Source: Mycolicibacterium sp. GF69
Lineage (GTDB): Bacteria > Actinomycetota > Actinomycetes > Mycobacteriales > Mycobacteriaceae
Direction of reading: 5' to 3'
Assembly: GCF_003284965.1 (NCBI RefSeq)
Contig: NZ_QMEW01000004.1
Span: forward strand, 124,001-188,000
Length of the DNA: 64,000 nucleotides
The notes beneath the pieces were generated by a model. That model worked only from the letters and a program-made list of their open reading frames with translations. It was not told the DNA's origin and did not search any database. The position numbers were made by a program, and so were the translations under genes. This document shows positions 1-8,585 of this stretch, one piece after another. Numbering within the stretch: the stretch's first letter is position 1; each line of letters opens with the position of its first letter.

Positions 1-682
1 ATCGCAGCGCATCCTCGGAGCCGATCTTCTCGAGTCGCTTGTCGATCTCGGTGTCCACCCGGGACACGAAGAACGAAGCGACCGAATGGATCTTGGACAG
101 GTCGTGGCCGGCCTCTTTGGCCTTCTCCAGGCCCGCGAGATAGGCGTCCATCACGAGCCGATGTCGTTCGACGGAGAAAATCAGGGTGACGTTGACCGAG
201 ATGCCTTCGGCGATCACGGCGGTGATCGCGGGCAGGCCCGCCATCGTCGCGGGGATCTTGATCAGCAGGTTCGGCCGGTCGACGATCTTCCACAGCTCGA
301 TCGCCTGCAGGATGGTCTTGTCGGTGTCGTGTGCCAGCCGCGGATCGACCTCAATGGACACCCGCCCGTCGACGCCGTCGGAGAGCTCGTGCTGTTTGGC
401 CAGCACATCGCAGGCGTTGCGGACGTCGTCGGTGGTGACGGTGCGGATCGTGGCGTCCACGTCGGCGCCCCGTTCGGCCAGCTCCTTGACCTGACCGTCG
501 TAGGCGTGGCCTTTGGACAGCGCGGCCTGGAAGATGGACGGGTTCGTGGTTACTCCGACGACACTGCGGGTATCGATAAGCTCCTGCAGGTTGCCGGTCT
601 GTAGCCGGTCGCGGGACAGATCGTCGAGCCACACCGACACGCCGGCGTCGGACAACGCCGCGAGATTCGGATTCTGGGCCAT
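1..682 (-). CDS. tal: Transaldolase (partial, C-terminus beyond window)
   Basis: Non-oxidative pentose phosphate enzyme that moves a dihydroxyacetone unit from sedoheptulose-7-phosphate to glyceraldehyde-3-phosphate in the cytosol. The reading frame stays open from the ATG at 682 to the left edge, giving 227 N-terminal residues. The family motif GVTTNPSIF lies near residue 43, and the Schiff-base lysine lies in LLIKIPAT at about residue 142. It follows tkt on the same strand after a 21-nt gap, so the two are probably cotranscribed. The mycobacterial enzyme is normally about 370 residues, so the last third is missing only because the window ends. Confidence 0.95.
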   Translation of the reverse strand, partial: MAQNPNLAALSDAGVSVWLDDLSRDRLQTGNLQELIDTRSVVGVTTNPSIFQAALSKGHAYDGQVKELAERGADVDATIRTVTTDDVRNACDVLAKQHELSDGVDGRVSIEVDPRLAHDTDKTILQAIELWKIVDRPNLLIKIPATMAGLPAITAVIAEGISVNVTLIFSVERHRLVMDAYLAGLEKAKEAGHDLSKIHSVASFFVSRVDTEIDKRLEKIGSEDALR

Positions 683-703
683 TGCTCTACCTTCTTTCGA
701 TCA

Positions 704-2797
704 CTAGTTGTCTATCGATCGCTCCGCGGCGGCCACCACGGCCTCGGGGGTGAACCCGAACTCGCGGAACAACGTCTTGTCGTCGGCGGACTCGCCGTAG
801 TGCTCGATCGAGATGATCTCCCCGGTGTCGCCGACGAGCTTGTACCAACTCTGTGCGACGGCTGCCTCGACCGCGACACGAGCCGAAACGGTGGGCGGCA
901 GTACCGAATCGCGGTACTCCTGCGGCTGCGATTCGAACCACTCCACGCACGGCATCGACACCACGTAGGCGGTGATGTCCTTGTCCGCCAACTGCTTTTT
1001 GGCCTCCACCGCGAGTTGTAGCTCCGATCCGGTCGCGATGATGATCACGTCGGCGTCCTCGGCCGGGTTGCCGCCGCCGAGCACGTACCCGCCGCGGGCC
1101 ACCCCGTCGGCGTCCGTGCCCTCCAGTACTGGGATGCCCTGGCGCGTGAGGATGAAACCGACGGGACCGCTGTCGTTGCCGCGGGCGATGATGCTGCGCC
1201 AGGCGTACGCGGTCTCGTTGGGGTCTCCCGGTCGGACCACCGACAGGTTCGGGATCGCCCGCAGAGCGGCGAGGTGCTCGATCGGCTGGTGGGTCGGCCC
1301 GTCCTCGCCGAGTCCGATCGAGTCGTGGGTCCAGATGTAGATCGTGTCGATATCCATCAGTGAGGCGAGTCGCACGGCCGGCCGCATGTAGTCGGAGAAC
1401 TGAAGGAACGTGCCACCGAACGCGCGCGTCGGTCCGTGCAGCACGATGCCGGACAGGATCGAACCCATCGCGTGCTCGCGAACGCCGAAGTGCAGTACCC
1501 GGCCGTACCAGTCCGCCGTGAAGTCATCTGTCGAGATCGACGGCGGACCAAACGATTTGACGCCTTTGATCGTCGTATTGTTGCTGCCCGCGAGGTCCGC
1601 CGACCCGCCCCACAACTCGGGCAGCTTCGGGGCGACGTCGTTGAGCACCTGGCCGAATGCGGCGCGGGTGGCCACCGGCTTGGAACCCGGCTCCCAGTAC
1701 GTCAGGTCGGAATCCCAGCCGTCCGGCAGCTCCTCGGCTGTCAGCCGGTCCAGCAGCGCCTTGCGCTCGGGCTCACGCTCGGCCCAGGCGTCGAAGCCGC
1801 TCTGCCACTTGGCATGTGCTTCTTTGCCACGCTCCACGAGCTTGCGGGTGTGCTCGATGACCTCGTCGCTGACCTCGAACGTCTTGTCCGGATCGAAACC
1901 GAGAATCTTCTTGGTTGCCGCGACCTCGTCTTCGCCGAGCGCCGAACCGTGCACGCCGCCGGTGTTCATCTTGTTGGGCGCCGGGTAGCCGATGATCGTC
2001 CGCAGCGCGATGAACGACGGTTTGTCCGTCACCTTCTTGGCCTCGGCGATGGCCTGTTCTATGCCGACCACGTTCTCGCCGCCTTCGACCTCCTGCACAT
2101 GCCAGCCGTAGGCGCGATAGCGGGCCGCGACGTCCTCGGACAACGCGATGTTGGTGTCGTGTTCGATCGAGATCTGGTTCTTGTCGTAGAACACGATCAG
2201 GTTGCCGAGTTGCTGCGTGCCGGCCAGCGAGGACGCCTCGCTGGTGACACCCTCCTCGATGTCGCCGTCGGACGCGATGACGTAGATGTAGTGGTCGAAT
2301 GGGCTCTCGCCCCACGGGGTGTCGGGGTCGAACAGGCCGCGCTCGTAACGCGAAGCCATCGCCATACCCACCGCGGACGCCAGACCCTGGCCCAGCGGAC
2401 CGGTGGTGATCTCCACACCCTTGGTGTGGCGGAACTCCGGGTGCCCGGGCGTCTTCGACTTCCAGGTCCGCAGGGACTCGATGTCGGAGAGCTCCAGACC
2501 GAAGCCGCCGAGGTAGAGCTGAATGTAGAGCGTCAGGCTGGAATGCCCGGCGGACAGCACAAAGCGGTCGCGACCGAGCCAGTGCACGTCGCTGGGGTCG
2601 TGGTGCATCTGGCGCTGGAAGAGTGTGTATGCCAGCGGCGCCAGGCTCATCGCGGTGCCGGGGTGGCCGTTGCCCACCTTCTGTACCGCATCCGCCGCCA
2701 GCACCCGAACGGTGTCGACCGCCCGCGAATCCACCTCGGTCCAGTCCTGCGGGTGGTTCGGTCGGGTCAGCGCGGAGATTTCTTCGAGCGTGGTCAC
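704..2797 (-). CDS. tkt: Transketolase
   Basis: Thiamine-diphosphate enzyme that transfers two-carbon ketol units in the pentose phosphate pathway. It is 697 residues, normal full length. Visible landmarks are NGHPGTAMS near residue 43, SAGHSS near 82, the ThDP/metal-binding segment DGDIEEG in the N-terminal domain, and VREHAMG carrying the activating glutamate in the middle domain. The start is GTG at 2797, preceded by AGGAG at a normal distance. It is the first gene of a tkt-tal operon and is divergent from ctaB. The long opposite-strand frame over it is a codon-bias shadow. Confidence 0.97.
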   Translation of the reverse strand: MTTLEEISALTRPNHPQDWTEVDSRAVDTVRVLAADAVQKVGNGHPGTAMSLAPLAYTLFQRQMHHDPSDVHWLGRDRFVLSAGHSSLTLYIQLYLGGFGLELSDIESLRTWKSKTPGHPEFRHTKGVEITTGPLGQGLASAVGMAMASRYERGLFDPDTPWGESPFDHYIYVIASDGDIEEGVTSEASSLAGTQQLGNLIVFYDKNQISIEHDTNIALSEDVAARYRAYGWHVQEVEGGENVVGIEQAIAEAKKVTDKPSFIALRTIIGYPAPNKMNTGGVHGSALGEDEVAATKKILGFDPDKTFEVSDEVIEHTRKLVERGKEAHAKWQSGFDAWAEREPERKALLDRLTAEELPDGWDSDLTYWEPGSKPVATRAAFGQVLNDVAPKLPELWGGSADLAGSNNTTIKGVKSFGPPSISTDDFTADWYGRVLHFGVREHAMGSILSGIVLHGPTRAFGGTFLQFSDYMRPAVRLASLMDIDTIYIWTHDSIGLGEDGPTHQPIEHLAALRAIPNLSVVRPGDPNETAYAWRSIIARGNDSGPVGFILTRQGIPVLEGTDADGVARGGYVLGGGNPAEDADVIIIATGSELQLAVEAKKQLADKDITAYVVSMPCVEWFESQPQEYRDSVLPPTVSARVAVEAAVAQSWYKLVGDTGEIISIEHYGESADDKTLFREFGFTPEAVVAAAERSIDN

Positions 2798-2845
2798 AGG
2801 CGCACTCCTGGTCGGCGTAGAGCTCTTCTAGCTGCTCGTTAAAAC

Positions 2846-2851
2846 ACCCTA
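2846..2851 (-). promoter_or_regulatory. Candidate -10 element for tkt-tal
   Basis: On the minus strand the hexamer reads TAGGGT, a TANNNT match, about 48 nt ahead of the tkt GTG. No convincing -35 is visible. It lies in the 185-bp divergent region shared with ctaB. Confidence 0.4.
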
Positions 2852-2925
2852 GTGCGCAAAGCTCATCCAGCGCAGGGAGGCGGGGGAGGATCGGGGGAGG
2901 ATTAGGCCGCCGTTCGCGCGCGGTC

Positions 2926-2931
2926 TACCAT
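2926..2931 (+). promoter_or_regulatory. Candidate -10 element for ctaB
   Basis: TACCAT matches TANNNT and lies 51 nt before the ctaB GTG, leaving a short leader that carries the ribosome site AGGAG at about 2970. The -35 is not recognisable. Confidence 0.35.
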
Positions 2932-2982
2932 CGTCTGTAGTAGAAGCCCCCGCGCTGCGACCATTTCGACAGGAGTAACCGC

Positions 2983-3939
2983 GTGAGAGTTCGCGAAAGC
3001 CACCTCGTCGACGGCGCGCCGGATCGGATGTCGCCGCCGGGGCGGTTCCGGACACGACTCCGCGACCGACTCCTCGGCTATGTCTCGCTGACCAAGCCGC
3101 GGGTCATCGAACTGCTGCTGGTCACCACGATCCCCGCCATGCTGTTGGCGAGCCGCGGCACCGTGGACCCGCTGTTGATCCTGAACACGCTGGTCGGCGG
3201 CCTGCTGGCCGCCGGCGGCGCCAATGCGCTGAACTGCGTGGCCGACGCGGACATCGACAAGGTCATGAAGCGCACCGAGCGCAGGCCGCTGGCGCGGGCG
3301 ACGGTTCCGCGTAGCCACGCGTTGGTGTTCGGCCTGGCCTTGTCGGTCGGGTCGTTCTTCTGGCTGTGGTGGACGACGAACATGCTGTCGGCCCATCTCG
3401 CCGGTGCGACGATCGCGTTCTACGTGCTGGTCTACACGATGTTGCTCAAACGCCGCACCTCTCAGAACGTGGTGTGGGGTGGCGCCGCGGGCTGTATGCC
3501 GGTGATGATCGGATGGTCCGCGGTGACCGGAACGATCGCCTGGCCCGCCCTGGTCATGTTCGCGATCATCTTCTTCTGGACGCCGCCGCACACCTGGGCG
3601 CTGGCCATGAAGTACAAGGACGACTACCGCGCGGCAGGTGTGCCGATGCTGCCTGCGGTCGCCACCGAGCGCCAGGTCACCAAACAGATCGTGATCTATA
3701 CCTGGCTGACGGTGGGCGCGACCCTGGCGCTGACGGCGGCGACCGGCTGGCTGTACGCGGCGGTCGCGCTGCTGGCCGGGACTTGGTTCCTCGTGATGGC
3801 GCACCAGCTCTACAACGGCGTGCGTCGCGGCGAACCGGTCAAACCGCTGCGGCTGTTCCTGCAGTCCAACAACTACCTGGCAGTCATCTTCCTGGCCCTG
3901 GCCATCGACTCGGTGCTGGCGCTGCCGACGGTGTTCTAG
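2983..3939 (+). CDS. ctaB: Protoheme IX farnesyltransferase (heme O synthase)
   Basis: Polytopic UbiA-family membrane prenyltransferase that adds a farnesyl group to heme B to give heme O, the first step towards heme A for the aa3 cytochrome oxidase. It is 318 residues. The first Asp-rich prenyl-diphosphate/Mg site is at 88-92 (DADID, followed by [10 protein letters not shown]). A second acidic segment, [14 protein letters not shown], follows about 120 residues later, and hydrophobic helices fill the rest. The GTG start has AGGAG about 9 nt upstream. It converges on the oxidoreductase with only 10 nt between stops. ctaA, which acts next, is 2 kb away. Confidence 0.95.
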   Translation: MRVRESHLVDGAPDRMSPPGRFRTRLRDRLLGYVSLTKPRVIELLLVTTIPAMLLASRGTVDPLLILNTLVGGLLAAGGANALNCVADADIDKVMKRTERRPLARATVPRSHALVFGLALSVGSFFWLWWTTNMLSAHLAGATIAFYVLVYTMLLKRRTSQNVVWGGAAGCMPVMIGWSAVTGTIAWPALVMFAIIFFWTPPHTWALAMKYKDDYRAAGVPMLPAVATERQVTKQIVIYTWLTVGATLALTAATGWLYAAVALLAGTWFLVMAHQLYNGVRRGEPVKPLRLFLQSNNYLAVIFLALAIDSVLALPTVF

Positions 3940-3949
3940 TCCGCTCCTG

Positions 3950-4921
3950 TCAGGGCACCAACACCACCGAGCCGACCGTCTTGCGGCCCTGCAGGTCACG
4001 GTGGGCCTGTTCGGCGTCTTCGAGCCGATAGCGTTCGCTGACCGTGATGCTCAGCGTTCCCGACGCAATGGCATCTAGCAGTTCGCCTGCCCGCCAAGCG
4101 AATTCGTCTGCGGTACGGGTGTAGTGCACGAGGGTCGGCCTGGTCAAGAACAGCGAGCCCGACGCGTTCAGCCGTTGGGGGTCGAACGGGGGGACAGGAC
4201 CGCTGGCCGCACCGAACAACGCCAGCGTGCCACGCACCGCGAGGCTGGCCAGGCTGGCGTCGAACGTCGCCGCGCCCACGCCGTCGTACACCGCGGCGAC
4301 GCCGCCGTCGGTCATCTCCTTGATCTCGGCGCCGAACGCCGCGGCGTCGGTCGGGTAGTCGAGCACCCTCACCGCGCCTGCCTGCCGGGACAGCTCGGCC
4401 TTCTCCGGCGTCGAGACAGTCGTGATGACACGCACCGCCATACTCGTCGCCCACTGGGTCAGGATGAGGCCCACACCGCCCGCGCCCGCGTGCACCAGCA
4501 CCGAATCGCCCTGCTGCACCGGGTACAGCGACTTGATCAGATAGTGCGCGGTCATACCTTTGAGCAGCGACGCGGCGGCCGCCTCCGGACTGACGCCCTC
4601 CGGTACGTAGGCGACGAAATCCGCTGGAGCAACGCTGTATTCGGCATACGCACCATTGGCCTGGGCGGTGACGACGCGGTCGCCGACCTTCAGTGCGGCA
4701 ACGCCGTCGCCGAGAGCTTCCACGGTGCCGCACACCTCGTTGCCGACGACGAACGGGGTCTCTCGGGGGTACTGACCGGACCGGAAGTAGGTGTCCAGGA
4801 AGTTCACGCCGATGGCTTCGGCCTTGATGAGCACCTCGCCGGGGCCCGGCGTGGGCGGCGGCTTCTCGACGTAGGCGAGGACTTCGGGTCCGCCGGTCTC
4901 GGCGACTTCGATGGCGTGCAT
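3950..4921 (-). CDS. qor: Quinone oxidoreductase, NADPH-dependent, zinc-free MDR family
   Basis: Medium-chain dehydrogenase/reductase of the quinone oxidoreductase (zeta-crystallin) group, expected to reduce quinones or enones with NADPH in the cytosol. It is 323 residues. The N-terminal GroES-like domain contains GEVLIKAEAIGVNFLDTY. The nucleotide-binding turn HAGAGGVGL is near residue 145. No structural-zinc cysteine cluster is seen. The ATG at 4921 has GGGAGG about 9 nt upstream. Position and sequence fit the Rv1454c type. The true substrate cannot be read from sequence. Confidence 0.88.
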   Translation of the reverse strand: MHAIEVAETGGPEVLAYVEKPPPTPGPGEVLIKAEAIGVNFLDTYFRSGQYPRETPFVVGNEVCGTVEALGDGVAALKVGDRVVTAQANGAYAEYSVAPADFVAYVPEGVSPEAAAASLLKGMTAHYLIKSLYPVQQGDSVLVHAGAGGVGLILTQWATSMAVRVITTVSTPEKAELSRQAGAVRVLDYPTDAAAFGAEIKEMTDGGVAAVYDGVGAATFDASLASLAVRGTLALFGAASGPVPPFDPQRLNASGSLFLTRPTLVHYTRTADEFAWRAGELLDAIASGTLSITVSERYRLEDAEQAHRDLQGRKTVGSVVLVP

Positions 4922-4937
4922 ACCTACATCCTCCCAA

Positions 4938-4943
4938 TATCCT
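4938..4943 (+). promoter_or_regulatory. -10 element of a leaderless promoter
   Basis: TATCCT lies exactly 7 nt before the GTG at 4951, the spacing expected when transcription begins at the start codon. No Shine-Dalgarno is present. Confidence 0.55.
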
Positions 4944-4950
4944 GGCGGTC

Positions 4951-5892
4951 GTGAAGCTAGCCAGGCCCGACGTGTTCCATCCCCGCATCGTGCTGGCCGG
5001 GTGTTCGGCGCTGCCGGAGGGGGATGAGGACGACGCCGGCCTCATCTCAGCGCTGGGCAGGCGCGGTCTACATGCCCGCTGGCTGTCCTGGGACGACGCG
5101 GCCACGGTGGACGCGGACCTGGTGATCCTGCGGGCGACGTGGGACTACGCCGAGCGTCTCGACGAATTCCTCGGCTGGACAGAACGGGTCCGCAACCTGC
5201 TCAACGCGCCGAACGTGGTGCGCTGGAACAGCGATAAGCGCTACCTCGCAGACCTCGCAGATGCGGGTGTGCCGATCGTGCCCAGCCGGTTTTTCGCACC
5301 CGATGAGCCGGTGCGGCTGCCGAGGAGCGCCGAGGTCGTCGTCAAACCCGCCGTCGGCGCGGGCTCGGTGGACGCGCTGCGGTTTTCGGACCGCGACGAC
5401 GCGCGACGGCACGCAGAGCAATTGCAGGCGGCGGGCCGAACAGCGCTGGTGCAGCCGTATGACGCCCGCGTCGAGGAGGGGGAGACCGCGTTGGTGTTCC
5501 TCGCCGGTGTGCAATCCCACGCCTTCACGAAGGGCCCGATCTTGCGGTGCCACGGCGACGCTCCGGGGTTCGACGAGTCGGGAACGTATGCCGAAGAGAC
5601 GCTCGAACCTGCCGAACCCGACTTCGAACTCTGGGACGTCGGCCACCGGGCGCTGGCCGCGGCGGCCGCCCACCTCGACACGGTGACCGAGGATCTGCTG
5701 TACGCGCGGGTGGACGTCATCGGTGACCGCGATGACCCGCGAGTGCTCGAGGTCGAACTGATCGAGCCGTCGCTCGGCTGGACACAACTGGACACCGACA
5801 CCCGCGAGCGCCGGCAGCGGGCGTTCGCACTCGGGGTCGAGTCAGCGCTCGACCAACTCGGGCTCGGCCCGCTCTCGCATCGACGCCCATAA
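4951..5892 (+). CDS. ATP-grasp domain protein of unknown substrate
   Basis: A 313-residue soluble protein with a RimK/DcsG-like ATP-grasp fold, suggesting ATP-dependent ligation of a carboxylate to an amine or thiol. Supporting segments are VVKPAVGAGS (a lysine/glycine-rich ATP-binding strand, about residue 130) and, near the C-terminus, an acidic metal-binding strand with RVDVIGD and LEVELIEPSLGW. It is divergent from the oxidoreductase with 29 bp between starts. Its 3' end overlaps ctaA tail to tail by 51 nt. It occupies the Rv1455 position. Its reaction is unknown. Confidence 0.75.
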   Translation: MKLARPDVFHPRIVLAGCSALPEGDEDDAGLISALGRRGLHARWLSWDDAATVDADLVILRATWDYAERLDEFLGWTERVRNLLNAPNVVRWNSDKRYLADLADAGVPIVPSRFFAPDEPVRLPRSAEVVVKPAVGAGSVDALRFSDRDDARRHAEQLQAAGRTALVQPYDARVEEGETALVFLAGVQSHAFTKGPILRCHGDAPGFDESGTYAEETLEPAEPDFELWDVGHRALAAAAAHLDTVTEDLLYARVDVIGDRDDPRVLEVELIEPSLGWTQLDTDTRERRQRAFALGVESALDQLGLGPLSHRRP

Positions 5893-6792
5893 CGCGGCAG
5901 TGGCCGCGGTACAGGCCGCGGCGCCTGCCACGTGGACGGCGACCAGCGTGGCGGGCACGCCGGTGAAGAACTGCACTGTGCCGACCACGCCTTGGGTGAC
6001 GACCAGGGTGACCAAGACACCGAGCCGTACCAGAACGGGCCGGGATGCACCCACGGCCAGCAGCCCGAAACCAAGACCGATCAACAACGACAGGTAGGCC
6101 ACCATCAACGCCGAGTGCATGTGCGCCAATGTGGTGATCTCGACTTCCAGCCGGGGGATCGTGCGGTCGACGCTCTTGTCTCCGGCGTGGGGACCGGCCC
6201 CGGTCACCAGCGTTCCCGTCACGAGGACGGCGGCCAGCGCGACGCCGCTGAGCAAGGCCAGTTGCCGCAACGGCTTGGGCGCCCGGCGGACGGGAATTCC
6301 GTCATCGGGCTCACCGATCTTCACGAACAGCAGCACCGACAACCAGACCATCGTCATCGACGCGAGCAGGTGGATGGCGACCGTCCACCACAGCAGCCCG
6401 GTCAGCACCGTGATGCCGCCGATCACCGCCTGCACCACAGTCGACGCGGGCATCAGCCATGCGTAGACCAGCACTTCGCGGCGGCGACGGGCCCGCGTCA
6501 CCGCCAGCACCGCGGCGGCCGCGGTGAGCACCACGAGGAAGGTGACCATCCGGTTGCCGAACTCGACGGCCTGATGCACCACGGGAACCTCGGCGACCGG
6601 TACGGGCGTGAAGCTGCCCGGGAAACACTGCGGCCAGGTCGGGCAACCCAGGCCGGACGCGGTGACACGGACGATCGCCCCGGTGACCGATATCCCGCCC
6701 TGCGTCAGGATGACGAGGAACGCGATGACGCGCTGGGCCCGCAGGCTGGGCAGTGGCAACAGGTCCACCAGCCACAAAAAGGCGCGTCGCAC
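5842..6792 (-). CDS. ctaA: Heme A synthase (COX15/CtaA)
   Basis: Eight-helix membrane monooxygenase that oxidises the C8 methyl of heme O to the formyl group of heme A, the prosthetic group of cytochrome c oxidase. The N-terminal extracytoplasmic loop carries the conserved pair in GCPTWPQCFPG, and heme-liganding histidines sit in membrane helices (FGNRMV is preceded by VVHQAVE). I chose the GTG at 6792 (316 residues) over a TTG eight codons upstream. A TACGAT -10 lies 7 nt before this GTG, which implies a leaderless mRNA, and neither codon has a Shine-Dalgarno. The 3' end overlaps the ATP-grasp gene. Confidence 0.92.
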   Translation of the reverse strand: MRRAFLWLVDLLPLPSLRAQRVIAFLVILTQGGISVTGAIVRVTASGLGCPTWPQCFPGSFTPVPVAEVPVVHQAVEFGNRMVTFLVVLTAAAAVLAVTRARRRREVLVYAWLMPASTVVQAVIGGITVLTGLLWWTVAIHLLASMTMVWLSVLLFVKIGEPDDGIPVRRAPKPLRQLALLSGVALAAVLVTGTLVTGAGPHAGDKSVDRTIPRLEVEITTLAHMHSALMVAYLSLLIGLGFGLLAVGASRPVLVRLGVLVTLVVTQGVVGTVQFFTGVPATLVAVHVAGAAACTAATAALWASMRERAEPELVER

Positions 6793-6799
6793 GGGTTCG

Positions 6800-6805
6800 A
6801 TCGTA
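6800..6805 (-). promoter_or_regulatory. -10 element of ctaA leaderless promoter
   Basis: The minus strand reads TACGAT, 7 nt before the ctaA GTG at 6792. It gives ctaA its own promoter in addition to any readthrough from the mptB-ABC genes upstream. Confidence 0.5.
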
Positions 6806-6855
6806 GAGCAGCGCAACTACAAGCCGTAGTAGCGGGTGTTCGTCCGCTGGTCGAC

Positions 6856-7629
6856 TCAGGTGAAGCGGAACCAGCGCAGCGCGCACAACGCGGCGATCGC
6901 GCCCCACACCGCGAGCACCAGAAGGCCGAACCAGTCCACCGACAACGTCATCGCCTGTGACAGCGCTTCGGTCAGGGCTCCGGACGGTGTCAGCCGGGCC
7001 ACCCACTGCAGGGTGGACGGCACCATGCCGCCCTCCAGCGTCAGGGCGCCGAACCCGGCGAGGACGAACCACAGCAGGTTCGCCAGGGCGAGCACGATTT
7101 CCGCGCGGAGGGTGCCCCCCAGCAGCAGTCCCAGGGCCGCGAACGCGGCCGTGCCCAGCGCGATGACCGCCGCGCCGAGCGCCAGCCCCGCCAACGGCGG
7201 ACGCCAACCTAACGCAAAGCCGATGGTGCCCAACACGATCGACTGCAGGAATACCACCGCCACGACGGCCAGCGACTTGCCGGCGATTATCCCCCACACC
7301 GGAAGTGCGGTGGCCCCCAAGCGCTTCAGCGCCCCGTAGCGGCGATCGAACGCAACGGCGATGGCCTGTCCGGTGAATGCCGTGGAGATCACGGCAAGTG
7401 CCATGATCGCCGGCACGAACGTCGCCGCCCGGTCCGGTCCGAACGATCCGAGGGGCAGCAGCGTCAGCCCGACCAGCAACGTGATCGGGATGAACATCGT
7501 CAGCAGCAGTTGTTCGCCGTTACGGAGCAGCAGGCGTACTTCGAGGCCGAACTGGGCGGCCAGCATCTTCTGCACGGTGGCCGGTCGGGGATCGGGTGAG
7601 AAGGTGCCCGGGGCAAAGCGATTCGTCAT
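6856..7629 (-). CDS. ABC-2 type transporter permease
   Basis: 257-residue integral membrane subunit of an ABC exporter, with about six hydrophobic segments and the general layout of ABC-2 permeases. The ATG at 7629 overlaps the stop of the ATPase gene (TAATG), so the subunits are translationally coupled and probably made in equal amounts. It corresponds to the Rv1457c position. The substrate is unknown. Location between the lipoglycan mannosyltransferase mptB and ctaA suggests an envelope or heme-related cargo, but that is inference from neighbours only. Confidence 0.88.
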   Translation of the reverse strand: MTNRFAPGTFSPDPRPATVQKMLAAQFGLEVRLLLRNGEQLLLTMFIPITLLVGLTLLPLGSFGPDRAATFVPAIMALAVISTAFTGQAIAVAFDRRYGALKRLGATALPVWGIIAGKSLAVVAVVFLQSIVLGTIGFALGWRPPLAGLALGAAVIALGTAAFAALGLLLGGTLRAEIVLALANLLWFVLAGFGALTLEGGMVPSTLQWVARLTPSGALTEALSQAMTLSVDWFGLLVLAVWGAIAALCALRWFRFT

Positions 7630-8585
7630 TACGGTCGCAACTCCCGCCCGGTCAGGTCGAGGAACACGTCTTCCAGGCTTCGCTGTTCCACGCGCATGTC
7701 GGTGGCCAGTACGTCGAGCCGTGCGCACCACGCGGTCACGGTCGCCAGCACCTGTGGGTTGATCGCGCCCTCCACCAGGTACTCGCCCGGGGACGCCTCG
7801 CTGGCCCGGTAGCTCTCGGGCAGCGCCGAGACGAGCAGCGACAGATCGAGCATCCGCGGCGCGCGGAACCGCAACTGGTTCTCGGCGCCGCTGCGCATCA
7901 GTTCCTCGGGTGAACCGGTGGCCACCGCGACACCGTGGTCGATGATCATGATGCGATCGGCGAGTTCCTCTGCCTCGGTCAGCTGGTGGGTGGTGAGCAC
8001 CACGGTGACTCCGTCGCGACGCAGCCCATCGATCAACTCCCACACGACGATTCGCGCATGCGCGTCCATGCCGGCGGTCGGTTCGTCGAGGAAGACCAGC
8101 TCGGGACGGCCGACCACTGCGCAGGCGAGCGCGAGCCGCTGCTGCTGGCCGCCGGACAGCCTTCGGTAGGTGGTGCGGGCGGCCTCGGTCAGCCCGAGGG
8201 TCTCCATCAGCCACGCCGGGTCGAGGGGGTTGGCCGCGTAGGAAGCCACGAGGTCGAGCATTTCACCGGCGCGGGCGGCCGGGTATCCGCCGCCGCCCTG
8301 CAGCATCACGCCGATACGTCCGCGCACCCTGGCGTTGTCGTCGAACGGGTCGAGGCCGAGTATCTCGATGGCGCCCGAGTCGGGTTTGATGAACCCCTCG
8401 CACATCTCCACGGTCGTGGTCTTGCCCGCGCCGTTGGGCCCCAGCAGGGCGAACACCTCGGCGGCGTGCACCTCCAGATCGAGTTCGGACACTGCGACCG
8501 TCTGCCCGTAACGCTTGCGGACCCCGCTCAGGCGCACGGGGGTGGCCACGGGGACCGAAGAGCCCCCCGATCCAACGCTGGTCAC
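7629..8585 (-). CDS. ABC transporter ATP-binding protein
   Basis: 318-residue ATPase of an ABC-2 exporter. Walker A is LLGPNGAGKTTT near residue 53, the signature is RLSGGQQQRLALA, and Walker B is ELVFLDEPTAGMD followed by the TTH switch histidine. The C-terminal ~90 residues resemble the accessory domain of drug/polyketide-type exporter ATPases. The GTG start at 8585 overlaps the mptB stop as GTGA and its own stop overlaps the permease start, so three proteins are coupled in a row. It sits at the Rv1458c position. Cargo unknown. Confidence 0.93.
   Translation of the reverse strand: MTSVGSGGSSVPVATPVRLSGVRKRYGQTVAVSELDLEVHAAEVFALLGPNGAGKTTTVEMCEGFIKPDSGAIEILGLDPFDDNARVRGRIGVMLQGGGGYPAARAGEMLDLVASYAANPLDPAWLMETLGLTEAARTTYRRLSGGQQQRLALACAVVGRPELVFLDEPTAGMDAHARIVVWELIDGLRRDGVTVVLTTHQLTEAEELADRIMIIDHGVAVATGSPEELMRSGAENQLRFRAPRMLDLSLLVSALPESYRASEASPGEYLVEGAINPQVLATVTAWCARLDVLATDMRVEQRSLEDVFLDLTGRELRP

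Noticed and set aside
1436..2842. 468-residue plus-strand frame
   Set aside because: Antisense to tkt and without recognisable motifs.
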